A stretch of DNA of 64,000 nt from Verrucomicrobiota bacterium (GTDB lineage: Bacteria > Verrucomicrobiota > Lentisphaeria > JABSQK01 > JAJFLO01). Shown piece by piece: positions 27,104 to 37,033 of this stretch. The stretch is from positions 1 to 64,000 of the forward strand of contig JAJFLP010000059.1 of assembly GCA_021772635.1 (NCBI GenBank). The letters run 5' to 3'. Positions within the stretch are counted from its first letter, which is position 1. The number at the start of each line of letters is the position of its first letter. A program made the position numbers and the translations under genes. The notes beneath the pieces were generated by a model that did not search any database, had not been told where the DNA came from, and was given only the letters and a program-made list of their open reading frames with translations.

Positions 27104-28774
27104 TCACTCATCAGTTACACATCCTTCTGAGGCGGATGAGACGGTCTTGATATACTTGTACAGGACCCCTTTAGAGGCTTTTAACCCAGGTGCGGTCCAC
27201 TGCGAAAGCCGATCCTCAAGTTCCTGTTCTGAGATATTCAGATCCATCGTATGGTTATCAACGTCAATGGTGATCTGGTCGCCATTTTTAATAACCGCTA
27301 TAGCCCCGCCCAATTGGGCCTCTGGTGTAACGTGCCCGACGACAAAACCGTGGGTTCCACCGGAAAAGCGACCATCAGTGATTAACGCCACCGATTTCCC
27401 TAGCCCCGCGCCCATTATCGCCGCTGTAATAGATAACATCTCACGCATTCCCGGGCCGCCTTTAGGGCCTTCATAGCGTATTATTACGACGTCGCCTGAA
27501 GCGACTTTTCCGTCTTCAATTGCCTTCAGGCAAGCTTCTTCGGAGTCAAACACTTTGGCAGGTCCCGAAAAATGGGTCCCTTCTTTACCTGTAATCTTTG
27601 CGACGGCGCCTTCCCGAGCAAGGTTTCCGTATAAGATCTGCAAGTGTCCCGTTTTCTTTATAGGGTTCGACACCGGGAATATAACGGTTTGCCCCTCCAT
27701 CAGACCGGGTAGCGCGTCTATGTTTTCTGCCAGCGAGTTTCCGGTTACCGTTAGGCATGAGCCGTCGATAAGCTGCTCTTTCAGGAGCAATTTTTGCACA
27801 GCTGGTACGCCGCCCACTTTATGCAGCTCTTCCATTACATACTTCCCGCTAGGCTTGAGGTCTGCGAGGTACGGTGTGCGGTTGCTAATTGTTTGAAAGT
27901 CGTCTATTGTCAAGACAACATCAACCGCCTTCGCCATCGCGATCAAATGCATAACAGCATTGGTCGAACCGCCGAGAGCGATGATGACTGCGATTGCATT
28001 TTCGAATGCCTGTCGCGTCATTACGTCTTTTGGTTTAATGTCTTTCTCAAGAATCGTGCGTATCGCGTTTCCTATGCTTTGGCACTCTCGCTGCTTTTCG
28101 TCGCTAATCGCTGGATTTGATGAACTGTACGGCAGTGACATGCCAAGTGTCTCGATCGCCGACGCCATGGTATTGGCGGTGTACATGCCGCCACAGGCTC
28201 CCGCACCGGGGCATGCATGCTTGAGAACGTTCTTCAGATCTTTCAAATCGGTTTCTTTGGCGACAAACTGGCCGTAACTCTCAAACGCCGAAACAATGTC
28301 AAGTTTCCGACCGTTGTGAAATCCCGGGTGGATTGTGCCGCCATAAACCATAATGCTCGGCCGATTAAGACGTCCCATCGCGATTACAGACCCTGGCATG
28401 TTCTTATCGCAACCAACTACTGATATGTTCGCGTCATACCATTGGGCACGCATAACTGTTTCTATTGAGTCGGCGATAATATCGCGGGATGGAAGCGAGT
28501 AGTTCATTCCTTCGGTACCCATGGATATCCCGTCACTCACGCCTATGGTGTGAAAGATCAGTCCGATCAGATCAGCGGCCTGCACGCTCTTCTTAACTTC
28601 AACCGCCAGGTCGTTTAGATGCATATTACAGGTATTCCCTTCCCATCCGGTGCTGGCAATACCCACTTGTGCCTTATTCATGTCCGCTTCAGTCAGGCCC
28701 ACGCCATAAAGCATCGCTTGAGATCCGACCTGAGAACGTTGCTGAGTTAACTTTGAACTGTATTTATTTAACAT
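27104..28774 (-). CDS. ilvD: Dihydroxy-acid dehydratase
   Basis: It catalyses the third step of valine and isoleucine synthesis, dehydrating 2,3-dihydroxy acids to 2-keto acids with an Fe-S cluster. At 556 residues it has the standard family length. Hallmarks are [38 protein letters not shown] and [15 protein letters not shown], which include the cluster cysteines. No other ilv gene is in the window, so it stands alone. The stop TGA (27104-27106) is followed at once, on the minus strand, by GGGGATTTTCGATTTTCG, an intergenic repeat. Confidence 0.96.
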   Translation of the reverse strand: MLNKYSSKLTQQRSQVGSQAMLYGVGLTEADMNKAQVGIASTGWEGNTCNMHLNDLAVEVKKSVQAADLIGLIFHTIGVSDGISMGTEGMNYSLPSRDIIADSIETVMRAQWYDANISVVGCDKNMPGSVIAMGRLNRPSIMVYGGTIHPGFHNGRKLDIVSAFESYGQFVAKETDLKDLKNVLKHACPGAGACGGMYTANTMASAIETLGMSLPYSSSNPAISDEKQRECQSIGNAIRTILEKDIKPKDVMTRQAFENAIAVIIALGGSTNAVMHLIAMAKAVDVVLTIDDFQTISNRTPYLADLKPSGKYVMEELHKVGGVPAVQKLLLKEQLIDGSCLTVTGNSLAENIDALPGLMEGQTVIFPVSNPIKKTGHLQILYGNLAREGAVAKITGKEGTHFSGPAKVFDSEEACLKAIEDGKVASGDVVIIRYEGPKGGPGMREMLSITAAIMGAGLGKSVALITDGRFSGGTHGFVVGHVTPEAQLGGAIAVIKNGDQITIDVDNHTMDLNISEQELEDRLSQWTAPGLKASKGVLYKYIKTVSSASEGCVTDE

Positions 28775-29229
28775 GATGATCGTAGTTCCTTTGTTAGACG
28801 ATCCTGAAGAATTTCTTAAACTGCTTTATTTCAATGTTCTAAGAGATGGATAACGAGCATTAACACAACTGCGTACTTTTCTTACTCGTAATTTCACTCG
28901 TACTCATAATCGGTGTCATACCGATGCCCCCCAAGTTAAGGGTCTTTTGACCTCAACAATGAGTAATTTTTCGGAGGCTGCGTTGCAGGCGGTCTGTTTC
29001 TGAATGTGGGTGGCGCTGTCCCCAGCGCCGACTGTCCTTAGACAGTTTTCTTTCTAGCTTAATCGCCGCTGGGGACAGCGCCTCCGACATTCAGAAACAG
29101 CGTTCCGCGATTCAATGGTGAAAATCGGAGTTCAGGCTTAACTTGGGGGTATTTGTGTCATACCTCTCTGCCTGTTCGTATAGACGGTTGTCAGAGGTTG
29201 ATCTGATGAGCCAACTATACCCAACGCAC
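28775..29229. repeat. Nested inverted-repeat region upstream of ilvD
   Basis: No gene is seen. Outer arms CCCCCAAGTTAAG (28928-28940) and CTTAACTTGGGGG (29137-29149) are perfect 13-bp inverted repeats, each near GTGTCATACC. Inner arms 28994-29027 and 29067-29100 pair over 34 nt except for one 4-nt bulge; they contain GGCGCTGTCCCCAGCG and its complement. A third word, TTACTCGTAATTTCACTCG at about 28880, recurs in variant form at 53120-53195. The region may be a decayed or non-autonomous element. Confidence 0.7.
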
Positions 29230-29341
29230 TCAGGTTTTCGAAATATCGTTCGATATCTCTTCGGTGGTTAAAATAAAGATGTCCAAAAATTCAACTGCTT
29301 GCAGTTTAACATGCAAACGATAGAATATACTGCCTGCAGTA
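29230..29341 (-). repeat. Palindrome-headed repeat plus second head (copy I)
   Basis: In reverse: tail AGGTTTTCGAAATATCG at 29232-29248, body, then head AACTGCTTGCAGTT at 29293-29306. A second head, TACTGCCTGCAGTA, is at 29328-29341, one base from the stop codon of the DUF255 gene. The 80-bp body aligns with copies J and K. Confidence 0.85.
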
Positions 29342-29342
29342 T

Positions 29343-31634
29343 CTATTTCTTCCGTGCCAGTAGATTTTCCAATGTTTTGAGATCACTTGTCGGCAGCTGG
29401 CAGACATAGTTTTCACACACGTATGCCGTCGGCCTATCATCTATCATCTTTAAATTCTTGACGAATTCAAGATGGTTCTCGAGATACCCCGCGCCTTTTT
29501 TCCTGTCCACGACTAAAAGTATCTTATTTGGAATAAACCGACTATGGATCGAGCGCAGCATCTCCCTTGTCCTCGGATCATCGACCGCTCCGGCAATGAC
29601 AATCTGCTTAGGCGTGTCCATGAAGAATTCGATTGCAGCGAGCATCTGAGGCATGGCGCTTGGCGTGTTTTTTAACCGACTTCCGAATCCCTTAATTGTC
29701 GCCTCAGCCATGGTTCGGTACTCTGTATTATCAGTCATTTGCGCGAGCCGCAGAAGATTCGTCAATGCGATAGAGTTCGCCGACGGCTCAGCACCGTCGT
29801 AGTCGTTCTTTAATCGCATGAGAATGCTTGAATCTTTCCCCGATGTACTGAAAAATCCCCCGTTGTCTTCGTCCCAGAACAACGCGTTTTGTTGCCCTTG
29901 CAGGTCGCTCGCCCATTCTAGATGCGAAATATCGAACGTCGCTTCATAGACATCCAATAACCCCTGAATAAGGTACGCGTAGTCATCTAAGTAACCATCT
30001 ATAGCGGACTCTCCGTCACGATAACGGCGGGTCAAGATACCGGTGTCGGAATCGTAAAGTTCACGTCGGATAAAGCTAACAGCCTTGAGCGCGGCATCTC
30101 TATATTTTTCATTCTCAAGTACCTGATAGGCGCGGGCGAATCCGGAAATAATCAAACCATTCCATGAGGTTAAGACCTTGTCATCCAGATGCGGCCGTGG
30201 TCGTTGTTCCCGAATGTTAAAGAGTTTATCCCTGGAACTCTGAAGTTTGTCCTCTATCTCCCCGGGTGAACTCCCGAACTTGTCGGCGGCCTCTTTTAAC
30301 GTGTGGACAACAATTAGCGTATTTTTCTTCTTGAACTCGCCATGTGGATCACTTCGAGCGTTCCCGCTTTTTTTAACCTCGTAGATGTAATTAAATATTT
30401 TTGCGTCCTCTGCGCCAAGAACGGCTTTGATCTGGTCGTATTCCCATACGTAAAAAGCACCTTCTGCCTGTTCGCCGGGATTTTCAGGGATCGGACTGTC
30501 CGCGTCTTCCGCGGAATAAAAAGCACCGTCCTTTGCGGTCATATCCCGGATAACATACTGAAGGATATCGTCGCAAACTCTCGAGTACGATTTATCCTTA
30601 GTAATCTGGTATGCCTCAAGATAAGACCACACAAGTTGTGCCTGGTCATAGAGCATTTTTTCGAAATGCGGGATATGCCAACGATCATCGGTCGAGTATC
30701 GATGGAAACCGCCGCCCAAGTGGTCATGCATCCCCCCGTCGGCCATTTTCTGGAGCGTGAAGAGTGTCATATCCAAGGCGTCCTGAGTGCGGGTCCGGTG
30801 ATAGTAGCGCAGCATGAAATTATAAGACACTGGCCGCGGGAATTTTGGTGCACTTCCGAATCCACCAAATCGGGGTTCGTAGGATGCCTTTATTTGGCTG
30901 TATCCGGTATCGAGAAGAGTCTTGCTTGGACTGAAGTCTTCGGCTTTTTTAATTACAAAATATTGTTCGAGTTGCGCTGTAACACCCTCGCTCGAGTTAA
31001 TTACATTTTGCTTGTTACTCTTCCAACCGTCAGCGAGCTGTTTGAGAATGCTTGCGAACCCTGGACGACCCCATTTGTCCTCGGGTGGGTAATAGGTGCC
31101 GCCGTAAAACGGTTTAAGGTTCGGCGTGAGCCAAACACTCATCGGCCAGCCACCCCCGCCCGTTGTTGCCTGGACGAAATTCATGTAGACTTTATCTACA
31201 TCCGGCCGCTCCTCCCTGTCGACTTTGATACAAACGAAATGCTCATTCATAATCGCAGCGATTTCTTTACTCTCGAAGGACTCGTGCTCCATGACGTGAC
31301 ACCAGTGGCAGGTTGAATAACCGACCGAGAGGAAAATCGGTTTGTCCTCGGCTTTCGCTTTTGCGAATGCTTCCTCGCCCCACGGATACCAATCTACGGG
31401 ATTGCGAGCGTGTTGCAGTAGATAGGGGCTTTTTTCGTGAACAAGACGATTGAATTTTTCACCGCCGTCAGCAGATAACTTCATTACTTCCTCTTTCTGG
31501 GGTAGGGGTTGTCGTGCCTGCATCCTCTCCGCTTTCTCACCAGCGTTTAACACCGATAGTTCCCGCCCAGCCAGGATACAAATACTGACTACAGCGACTG
31601 ATAATACAGCAGTTTTCAGTTTACGGGACATCAT
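29343..31634 (-). CDS. Exported DUF255 (YyaL/Spermatogenesis-associated protein 20-like) protein
   Basis: A 763-residue protein with an N-terminal thioredoxin-like domain and a C-terminal alpha/alpha toroid resembling glycoside-processing enzymes ([25 protein letters not shown] with CHWC at 109-112, [23 protein letters not shown]). The family is widespread but of uncertain function. Most members are cytosolic and about 680-700 residues; this one has an extra 60 residues starting with a signal peptide ([19 protein letters not shown]), suggesting periplasmic location. The stop TAG (29343-29345) lies one base from a palindromic repeat head. Confidence 0.9.
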   Translation of the reverse strand: MMSRKLKTAVLSVAVVSICILAGRELSVLNAGEKAERMQARQPLPQKEEVMKLSADGGEKFNRLVHEKSPYLLQHARNPVDWYPWGEEAFAKAKAEDKPIFLSVGYSTCHWCHVMEHESFESKEIAAIMNEHFVCIKVDREERPDVDKVYMNFVQATTGGGGWPMSVWLTPNLKPFYGGTYYPPEDKWGRPGFASILKQLADGWKSNKQNVINSSEGVTAQLEQYFVIKKAEDFSPSKTLLDTGYSQIKASYEPRFGGFGSAPKFPRPVSYNFMLRYYHRTRTQDALDMTLFTLQKMADGGMHDHLGGGFHRYSTDDRWHIPHFEKMLYDQAQLVWSYLEAYQITKDKSYSRVCDDILQYVIRDMTAKDGAFYSAEDADSPIPENPGEQAEGAFYVWEYDQIKAVLGAEDAKIFNYIYEVKKSGNARSDPHGEFKKKNTLIVVHTLKEAADKFGSSPGEIEDKLQSSRDKLFNIREQRPRPHLDDKVLTSWNGLIISGFARAYQVLENEKYRDAALKAVSFIRRELYDSDTGILTRRYRDGESAIDGYLDDYAYLIQGLLDVYEATFDISHLEWASDLQGQQNALFWDEDNGGFFSTSGKDSSILMRLKNDYDGAEPSANSIALTNLLRLAQMTDNTEYRTMAEATIKGFGSRLKNTPSAMPQMLAAIEFFMDTPKQIVIAGAVDDPRTREMLRSIHSRFIPNKILLVVDRKKGAGYLENHLEFVKNLKMIDDRPTAYVCENYVCQLPTSDLKTLENLLARKK

Positions 31635-32059
31635 AAAAGGAGCTTTTGCTTGATTGTTATCAAATCTCGATTGAATCTCTTAGTTCGATTAGGTAAGTAG
31701 ACGCGTCGGCCCGACGTGCTACTCAATTCGGAACGTCGATCGGCTTGAAGGTGCGTGCTTCGGATACTTTAGGTGTGGCATGCTTTATGTCAATGGGTTG
31801 GCCAAAGGCAGGGATTAGAAGGAAAAACGTAATTTCTCAAATTTAATAATTTCTTAACAAACCATTAATTTTTCCTTAACGGCTTAAGTTTATACTAGGT
31901 AAAATAAGAAAACGGTATGAATCTAAATTTCGACATTTGAGGGAGGGTACACACCTATGATATCGGGATAACCGCAAGGCAGCGGCACCAAAATAGATAT
32001 CTAAACGATAAACCAATGGAGCAGTTCAAATTTAACCAATTCTAAAGGAGAAGAAAGAA
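31635..32059. other. Porin upstream region
   Basis: No gene is seen. It holds a likely Pho box and -10 element (separate entry) and an untranslated leader of roughly 150 nt. AAGGAGAAG at 32045-32053 is the ribosome binding site for the porin gene. Confidence 0.6.
31842..31896 (+). promoter_or_regulatory. Putative Pho box and -10 element for porin gene
   Basis: Four 8-bp half-sites repeat every 11 bp: TTTAATAA (31842-31849), CTTAACAA (31853-31860), ATTAATTT (31864-31871) and CTTAACGG (31875-31882). TATACT at 31891-31896 is a good -10 with its upstream edge 8 bp from the last half-site. This matches the 8+3 direct-repeat architecture of PhoB/PhoP sites in other bacteria, with the box replacing the -35. 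Binding by the PhoB encoded at 40743 is inferred. Confidence 0.65.
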
Positions 32060-33499
32060 ATGAAATTCAGGAAATTATTTAATACCATAGTGCTCGCGGG
32101 CTTTGCCTGTTCAATCAGCCACGCGGCTGAAATTTTGGAGAGTGATTTAATCGATATCATTAAACAGCTCCAAGAACAAGTAACTCAGCAGCAAGAGGAG
32201 ATCCAATCCTTGCGATCAATGGTTGAGAGTAATCGCGATGAAATTCAACGCGAAGTTCGTTCGACGACGGCGCAGCGAGACCTGAATTCGGTTCACGGCC
32301 TGTCTTCGGATCGTAAGCTAATTGCTGACGAGGATGACTTTGACCGTATTCCCGGAAGCCATGCAGCGATAAAGGAAGTCGCTGGCGTTAAACTCGGGAA
32401 GCTCATCGACGGTCTCACTATCAAGGGAGATGCTCGTTTTCGCTATGAAGCCCAGGAGAAAACTGCGGCGGGGTCCAGCAAAGAACAGTCTCGTGATCGT
32501 TATCGTGTTCGACTCCGCATCGGTGGAACCTGGCATAATGTCGAGGACAACTGGGAAGTTGGCGTGGGTATTGCGACGGGCGATGCGAACAAAGCAGGGT
32601 CCTCGACCAGTACCAATCAGTCGTTCTCAAAAACCGGGGTATTTCAGACCAACGATATTAACCTGGATTACGTCTATGCTCGACACAGTTGGGATTTGGA
32701 GTCGGGAGATCTTGATCTGATCCTGGGGCAGCAGAAGAATCCATGGGAGGAAACGACGACATTTATGATGTGGGACGGCGATGTGCGCCCAGTCGGTGTT
32801 ACGGCAGATTATGACGCGGGATGCTTCTTCCTCACGGGCGGTGTTTACGATGTTCTCGGCGCTGAAAGCTCTAGCGCCGGAAACGAGAACGCTGAGGTAT
32901 TCATGGTTGGCGGTCAGGCGGGTTATAGAATCAAGGGCGATGACGGCGGACTGATAGTAGCGATCGGATACCAAGATTACAACGATCAGGCGTACGAGGC
33001 TGTAAATTCGGAAATTGAGGTGGATGGCGCAGCTCTGGCTTTGACGAATCGTGCTGAGTTCAGCATTGGCGAGCTGTTCGCGAAGTTTGATACGAAAACC
33101 GAAAGCGCGGCGTTTCGCTTGCACGGGCACTGGGCGAGGAATTTTGCAGCGGACAATCTTGGTGGCAGCCAGGGTGGTCGCGGCTTGAGGGCAGAGGACG
33201 AGGATACAGCTTGGTTGATTGGCGGTAAGGTCAAATGCGGCAAAGTCGAATTGGGTATCGACTACGCCCATATTGAAGCTGACTCAGTATTCGGTCCGAT
33301 CAAAGATAGTGACTTCGGCGATACTGCAGGTGTCAGTGTTACGAATATAGAAGGATTAAAGCTGTCGGTAAAATATATGCTTGCCGAGACGATTTCGCTA
33401 AACGGCACCTTCCTGGATGTTGAAGAAATTGAGAAAGGCACTTTATCGAGCGAAGGCGAAGGAGAGTTATATCAACTTGACCTCGTCTACAAATTCTAG
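32060..33499 (+). CDS. Outer-membrane porin, phosphate-locus type (copy 1)
   Basis: A 479-residue porin with a signal peptide (1-22, ending SHA), a short coiled coil (LIDIIKQLQEQVTQQQEEI) that probably forms the trimeric periplasmic stalk, and a beta-rich barrel of alternating strands ending in YKF, the terminal aromatic used for outer-membrane assembly. Motifs include LTIKGDARFRYEAQ, RDRYRVRLRIGG, LDYVYARHSWD and LILGQQKNPWE. It resembles the putative porin families found beside phosphate or anion uptake genes. It is highly similar to the porin at 43775 on the other side of pst-pho. A Pho box-like promoter precedes it. Confidence 0.88.
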   Translation: MKFRKLFNTIVLAGFACSISHAAEILESDLIDIIKQLQEQVTQQQEEIQSLRSMVESNRDEIQREVRSTTAQRDLNSVHGLSSDRKLIADEDDFDRIPGSHAAIKEVAGVKLGKLIDGLTIKGDARFRYEAQEKTAAGSSKEQSRDRYRVRLRIGGTWHNVEDNWEVGVGIATGDANKAGSSTSTNQSFSKTGVFQTNDINLDYVYARHSWDLESGDLDLILGQQKNPWEETTTFMMWDGDVRPVGVTADYDAGCFFLTGGVYDVLGAESSSAGNENAEVFMVGGQAGYRIKGDDGGLIVAIGYQDYNDQAYEAVNSEIEVDGAALALTNRAEFSIGELFAKFDTKTESAAFRLHGHWARNFAADNLGGSQGGRGLRAEDEDTAWLIGGKVKCGKVELGIDYAHIEADSVFGPIKDSDFGDTAGVSVTNIEGLKLSVKYMLAETISLNGTFLDVEEIEKGTLSSEGEGELYQLDLVYKF

Positions 33500-33721
33500 A
33501 TCGGAATTCGCGGAAATTATCTACAGCGCTGAGGGATCCGGGCCCCTCTGAAACCTAACGGATTGCCACCGACTGTCTCGCAAGCTCGGCTGAGAGGATT
33601 GCCCCGCAATAGGCGGGGTCCCGCGACTGCGGGAACGATTGTTGGATTGTCGATTTGATTTTTTCGGAATTTTCGCAAAAGATTAATGCTTAACAACTAC
33701 AAACTAAAATTAAGGATCAAA
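33500..33721. other. Porin-pstS intergenic region
   Basis: It contains GC hairpins (CCCCGCAATAGGCGGGG and CCCGCGACTGCGGG near 33601-33640) that could terminate porin transcription, although no T-run follows. AAGGA at 33714-33718 is the pstS ribosome site. I found no convincing second Pho box; only single words such as CTTAACAA (33689-33696) are present. Confidence 0.5.
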
Positions 33722-34687
33722 ATGAAAATATTTCTCAACATTCTATTCGGATTCTCAGTTGCATTATGGACACTTAATTCGTATTCACAGACAGTAACCG
33801 TTGACCCCGATATCAGGACCTATGAGAAGGTTTCGGGCGTTTCAGGAAGCCTAAACAGTATCGGTTCCGACACGTTGAATAACCTGATGACCCTTTGGGC
33901 AGAGAGTTTCGCTGAGATTTATCCGAACGTAAAGGTTCAGATCGAGGGGAAGGGGTCGTCGACAGCGCCGCCGGCCTTAATTGAAGGGACGGCGCAACTC
34001 GGTCCGATGAGCCGACAGATGAAATCGGAGGAGATCGACAAGTTCGAAGCGCGCTTCGGTTACAGGCCGACACCGGTAAAAGTTGCAATTGATGCACTGG
34101 CCGTTTTCGTTCACAAAGATAATCCTATACCCGGGTTAACGCTGAAACAGGTTGACTCCATCTTTTCGAGCACGCGCAAATTCGGTGGTCTCGACATCGT
34201 GAAATGGGGAGACGCGGGGCTTTCTGGACAATGGAGTAACAGTCCCATCACCATATACGGCCGCAACAGTGCCTCCGGGACTTATGGATACTTCAAGAAA
34301 GTCGCGATGAAGAAAGGCGACTACAAGATCACTGTCAAAGAGCAGCCGGGCTCTTCGGCGGTTGTTCAGGGGGTTGCCAGTGAACTCGGGGGTATCGGCT
34401 ATTCGGGAATTGGGTATAAGACTTCCGGGGTTCGAACGGTTCCACTGGGGAAAAAAGAATCAGCGATTTTCGAGCCGACCATGACCAACTGCCTAACTGG
34501 AGATTATCCGCTTGCCCGCTTTCTTTACGTGTATATAAACAAGAAGCCCGGCGAGGCGATTGATAAGTTAACCGTCGAATTTCTAAAGTTCGTCGCGTCG
34601 AAGGCCGGGCAGGAGATCGTCTTAAAAGACGGTTATTACCCGCTCCCCGCGTCCGTATGTGACGAAGTTTCGTCGTTGATTCAATAG
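33722..34687 (+). CDS. pstS: Phosphate ABC transporter, substrate-binding protein
   Basis: Periplasmic phosphate-binding protein, 321 residues from ATG 33722 (AAGGA upstream; the frame stays open 12 codons further but the signal peptide starts here: [16 protein letters not shown]). Conserved phosphate-pocket elements are [30 protein letters not shown] and [12 protein letters not shown]. It is the first gene of the pst cluster, 12 nt before pstC. It delivers periplasmic phosphate to the PstCA channel. Confidence 0.93.
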   Translation: MKIFLNILFGFSVALWTLNSYSQTVTVDPDIRTYEKVSGVSGSLNSIGSDTLNNLMTLWAESFAEIYPNVKVQIEGKGSSTAPPALIEGTAQLGPMSRQMKSEEIDKFEARFGYRPTPVKVAIDALAVFVHKDNPIPGLTLKQVDSIFSSTRKFGGLDIVKWGDAGLSGQWSNSPITIYGRNSASGTYGYFKKVAMKKGDYKITVKEQPGSSAVVQGVASELGGIGYSGIGYKTSGVRTVPLGKKESAIFEPTMTNCLTGDYPLARFLYVYINKKPGEAIDKLTVEFLKFVASKAGQEIVLKDGYYPLPASVCDEVSSLIQ

Positions 34688-34699
34688 ATATCCTGCAAT

Positions 34700-36985
34700 A
34701 TGCCTATACAGCAAAAAAACATTTCTGTGAAATTGGATGCGCGGTTTTCCGTATCTACGACTGTAAAGGTCATTGACTACGTCATGGAGCGGTTTATTAA
34801 GATCGGCGGTATTGGTGTGATTGCTGCGGTCAGCGGGATATTCGTTTTTATTTTTCTGGAAATACTGCCCCTGTTTCAGTGGCCAGAAGTCAAAGAAATC
34901 GGGGTGGTGAGCATGCCGCAGCGGGAGTATTTGGAAATGGGTGTCGATCAATGGGGGAAGAAGCCGTTTTTCCTGGATACAGAGTCCAACTTTCATTTCC
35001 TTACGCTAGATACCGGTCAAATCACAACAATTCCGGCGCAGCTCCCCGACAGCGTCAGAGTCACTGCTTATGATTACAGTCAAGAAGGGGGGACGCTTGT
35101 TTGTGGATTTGATGATGGACGCTTTTGTCTATTCAATGTCGAATATTCGGAACGATTTATTGATGGGGTCCGAGAACTCGAGCCATCGATCAAACGAAGT
35201 GAAATTTATCGCATCGGTCGAACGGGACATCCTATTGAGTCTATTACCTATGCGGACTCAGGAGATCAGAAAATAATTGCTGTCGTGCAGGATACTGGGG
35301 CAAGGGCGACCGTTTCTCTCGTGCGGCTAATGCAAGAACAAACATTGCTTGGTTCCGGTGCAGTGACAATCGACGAAGAATATGATCTAACTAATCAATT
35401 CGAAGGTACTCCAGTTCTACTACTAGCAGGAACTCAAGCTGACGCCTTACTGATTGCGACGGATGAAGGCAGAATTTCGTACTTCAACATCGACGATGAA
35501 GACTGTGAATTGATGCAGGTTTTTCAACCGTTCGCAGACTTAGCGGATCCGGCGATCAATACGTTGGACTACCTTTTTGGCGGCGTATCTATCGTTATAA
35601 CCGCCGCGACTGGTGAGAATCGTGTTTTCAGTCTATTTATTCCAGCGAACGGTACCAGTCGCCTATTCGGCCACACCAAGTCGTTCCCGAATTTCACCGA
35701 ACCGGTCACTAATTACTCTCCGAGTCTTCGCAATAAGGCGTTCCTACTAAGTAGTGATCGTACATTGAGTTTACGGTTCGCCACCAACAGTTCGATCAGG
35801 TGGGAGGCGCAACTTGATTATAACATTCGTGATACGGTAATAAGTAGCAAGTACGATCGATTGATGGTTTTAAGCGATGATAGCAACCTTCACGTTTACA
35901 ATCTGCATGATCCACATCCAACGAGCGGAATTTCCGCGTTTTTTTCACGGCAATGGTTCGAGGGATCACCGTTTCCAAAGTTCGAATGGCAGTCTACCGG
36001 TGCATCGGATGACTACGAGCCGAAACTCTCAATGATTCCGTTGATTATCGGAACGCTTAAGGGGACTTTCTACGCAATGCTGTTTGCGACACCACTCGCA
36101 TTATCGGCGGCTCTCTATACGTCACAGTTTCTTGACCGGCGAATCCGGACAATTGTTAAACCGACTATGGAGACCATGGCCTCGCTCCCTTCCGTGGTGC
36201 TGGGATTTCTCGGTGCCCTGTGGTTAGCGCCGTTGATAGAAACGCGGTTGGTTTTTATTTTTTTGCTCATCGTATTATTACCAGTCGGCGCAATTCTGAC
36301 CGGCTATTGCTGGTCAAGATTGCCGATGAAAATTCAGCGCGGCGTACCGGCCGGTAACGAATTCCTCGTAATGCTCGGAATATTCGTGATCGGGTTTGTC
36401 GCCTGCTGGTATCTTGCACCAACTGTTGAACGCCGGTTTTTTTCCGTCGTCGATCCCGTCAATGGTCAAGTAGTCTCTGATTTCAGAGAGTGGTGGCGTC
36501 TTACCACCAATACTCCGTTCGAACAGCGGAATTCTCTAATTGTTGGATTTGTGATGGGGTTTGCGGTAATCCCGATCGTTTTCTCGATCGCGGAGGAATC
36601 GTTGTCAAATGTGCCGACGGCGCTGAGTTCAGGCGCTCTTGCGTTGGGTGCCAGCCGCTGGCAAACAGCGGTTCGAATCGTTATTCCGACTGCATCTGCG
36701 GGGATTTTCTCAGCGTTGATGATGGGGTTAGGCCGTGCCGTCGGGGAAACAATGATTGTACTCATGGTAACCGGAAATACACCCGTTCTCGATTTCAACA
36801 TGTTTACGGGAATGCGAACACTTTCGGCTAATATCGCCGTCGAATTACCGGAGGCACCGCACGGCGGGACGCTTTATCGAACTCTTTTTCTGGGTGCACT
36901 GATTCTATTCATTTTTACATTCTTTATCAATACTCTCGCGGTCACACTGCGGGAACATCTCAGGTCCCGATTTAAAACAGTTTGA
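34700..36985 (+). CDS. pstC: Phosphate ABC transporter permease, long form
   Basis: Inner-membrane subunit of the phosphate importer. At 761 residues it is far longer than E. coli PstC (about 320). One membrane segment (about 34-57) is followed by a roughly 380-residue extra domain with beta-propeller-like strands (GKKPFFLDTESNFHF, CGFDDGRFCLFN), then the ABC permease domain from about residue 445, with the loop EESLSNVPTALSSGALALGA that contacts PstB. Such long PstC proteins are known in gammaproteobacteria. The extra domain may sense or dock a partner. It starts 12 nt after pstS. Confidence 0.92.
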   Translation: MPIQQKNISVKLDARFSVSTTVKVIDYVMERFIKIGGIGVIAAVSGIFVFIFLEILPLFQWPEVKEIGVVSMPQREYLEMGVDQWGKKPFFLDTESNFHFLTLDTGQITTIPAQLPDSVRVTAYDYSQEGGTLVCGFDDGRFCLFNVEYSERFIDGVRELEPSIKRSEIYRIGRTGHPIESITYADSGDQKIIAVVQDTGARATVSLVRLMQEQTLLGSGAVTIDEEYDLTNQFEGTPVLLLAGTQADALLIATDEGRISYFNIDDEDCELMQVFQPFADLADPAINTLDYLFGGVSIVITAATGENRVFSLFIPANGTSRLFGHTKSFPNFTEPVTNYSPSLRNKAFLLSSDRTLSLRFATNSSIRWEAQLDYNIRDTVISSKYDRLMVLSDDSNLHVYNLHDPHPTSGISAFFSRQWFEGSPFPKFEWQSTGASDDYEPKLSMIPLIIGTLKGTFYAMLFATPLALSAALYTSQFLDRRIRTIVKPTMETMASLPSVVLGFLGALWLAPLIETRLVFIFLLIVLLPVGAILTGYCWSRLPMKIQRGVPAGNEFLVMLGIFVIGFVACWYLAPTVERRFFSVVDPVNGQVVSDFREWWRLTTNTPFEQRNSLIVGFVMGFAVIPIVFSIAEESLSNVPTALSSGALALGASRWQTAVRIVIPTASAGIFSALMMGLGRAVGETMIVLMVTGNTPVLDFNMFTGMRTLSANIAVELPEAPHGGTLYRTLFLGALILFIFTFFINTLAVTLREHLRSRFKTV

Positions 36986-37033
36986 GGCGGGCAAAATTAT
37001 GGTTATAAGTCGAATGAAATCGTAGGCACCTGT

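Noticed and set aside
30342-31316. Long plus-strand open frame inside the DUF255 gene
   Set aside because: It is antisense to a well-supported conserved gene and has no family motifs.
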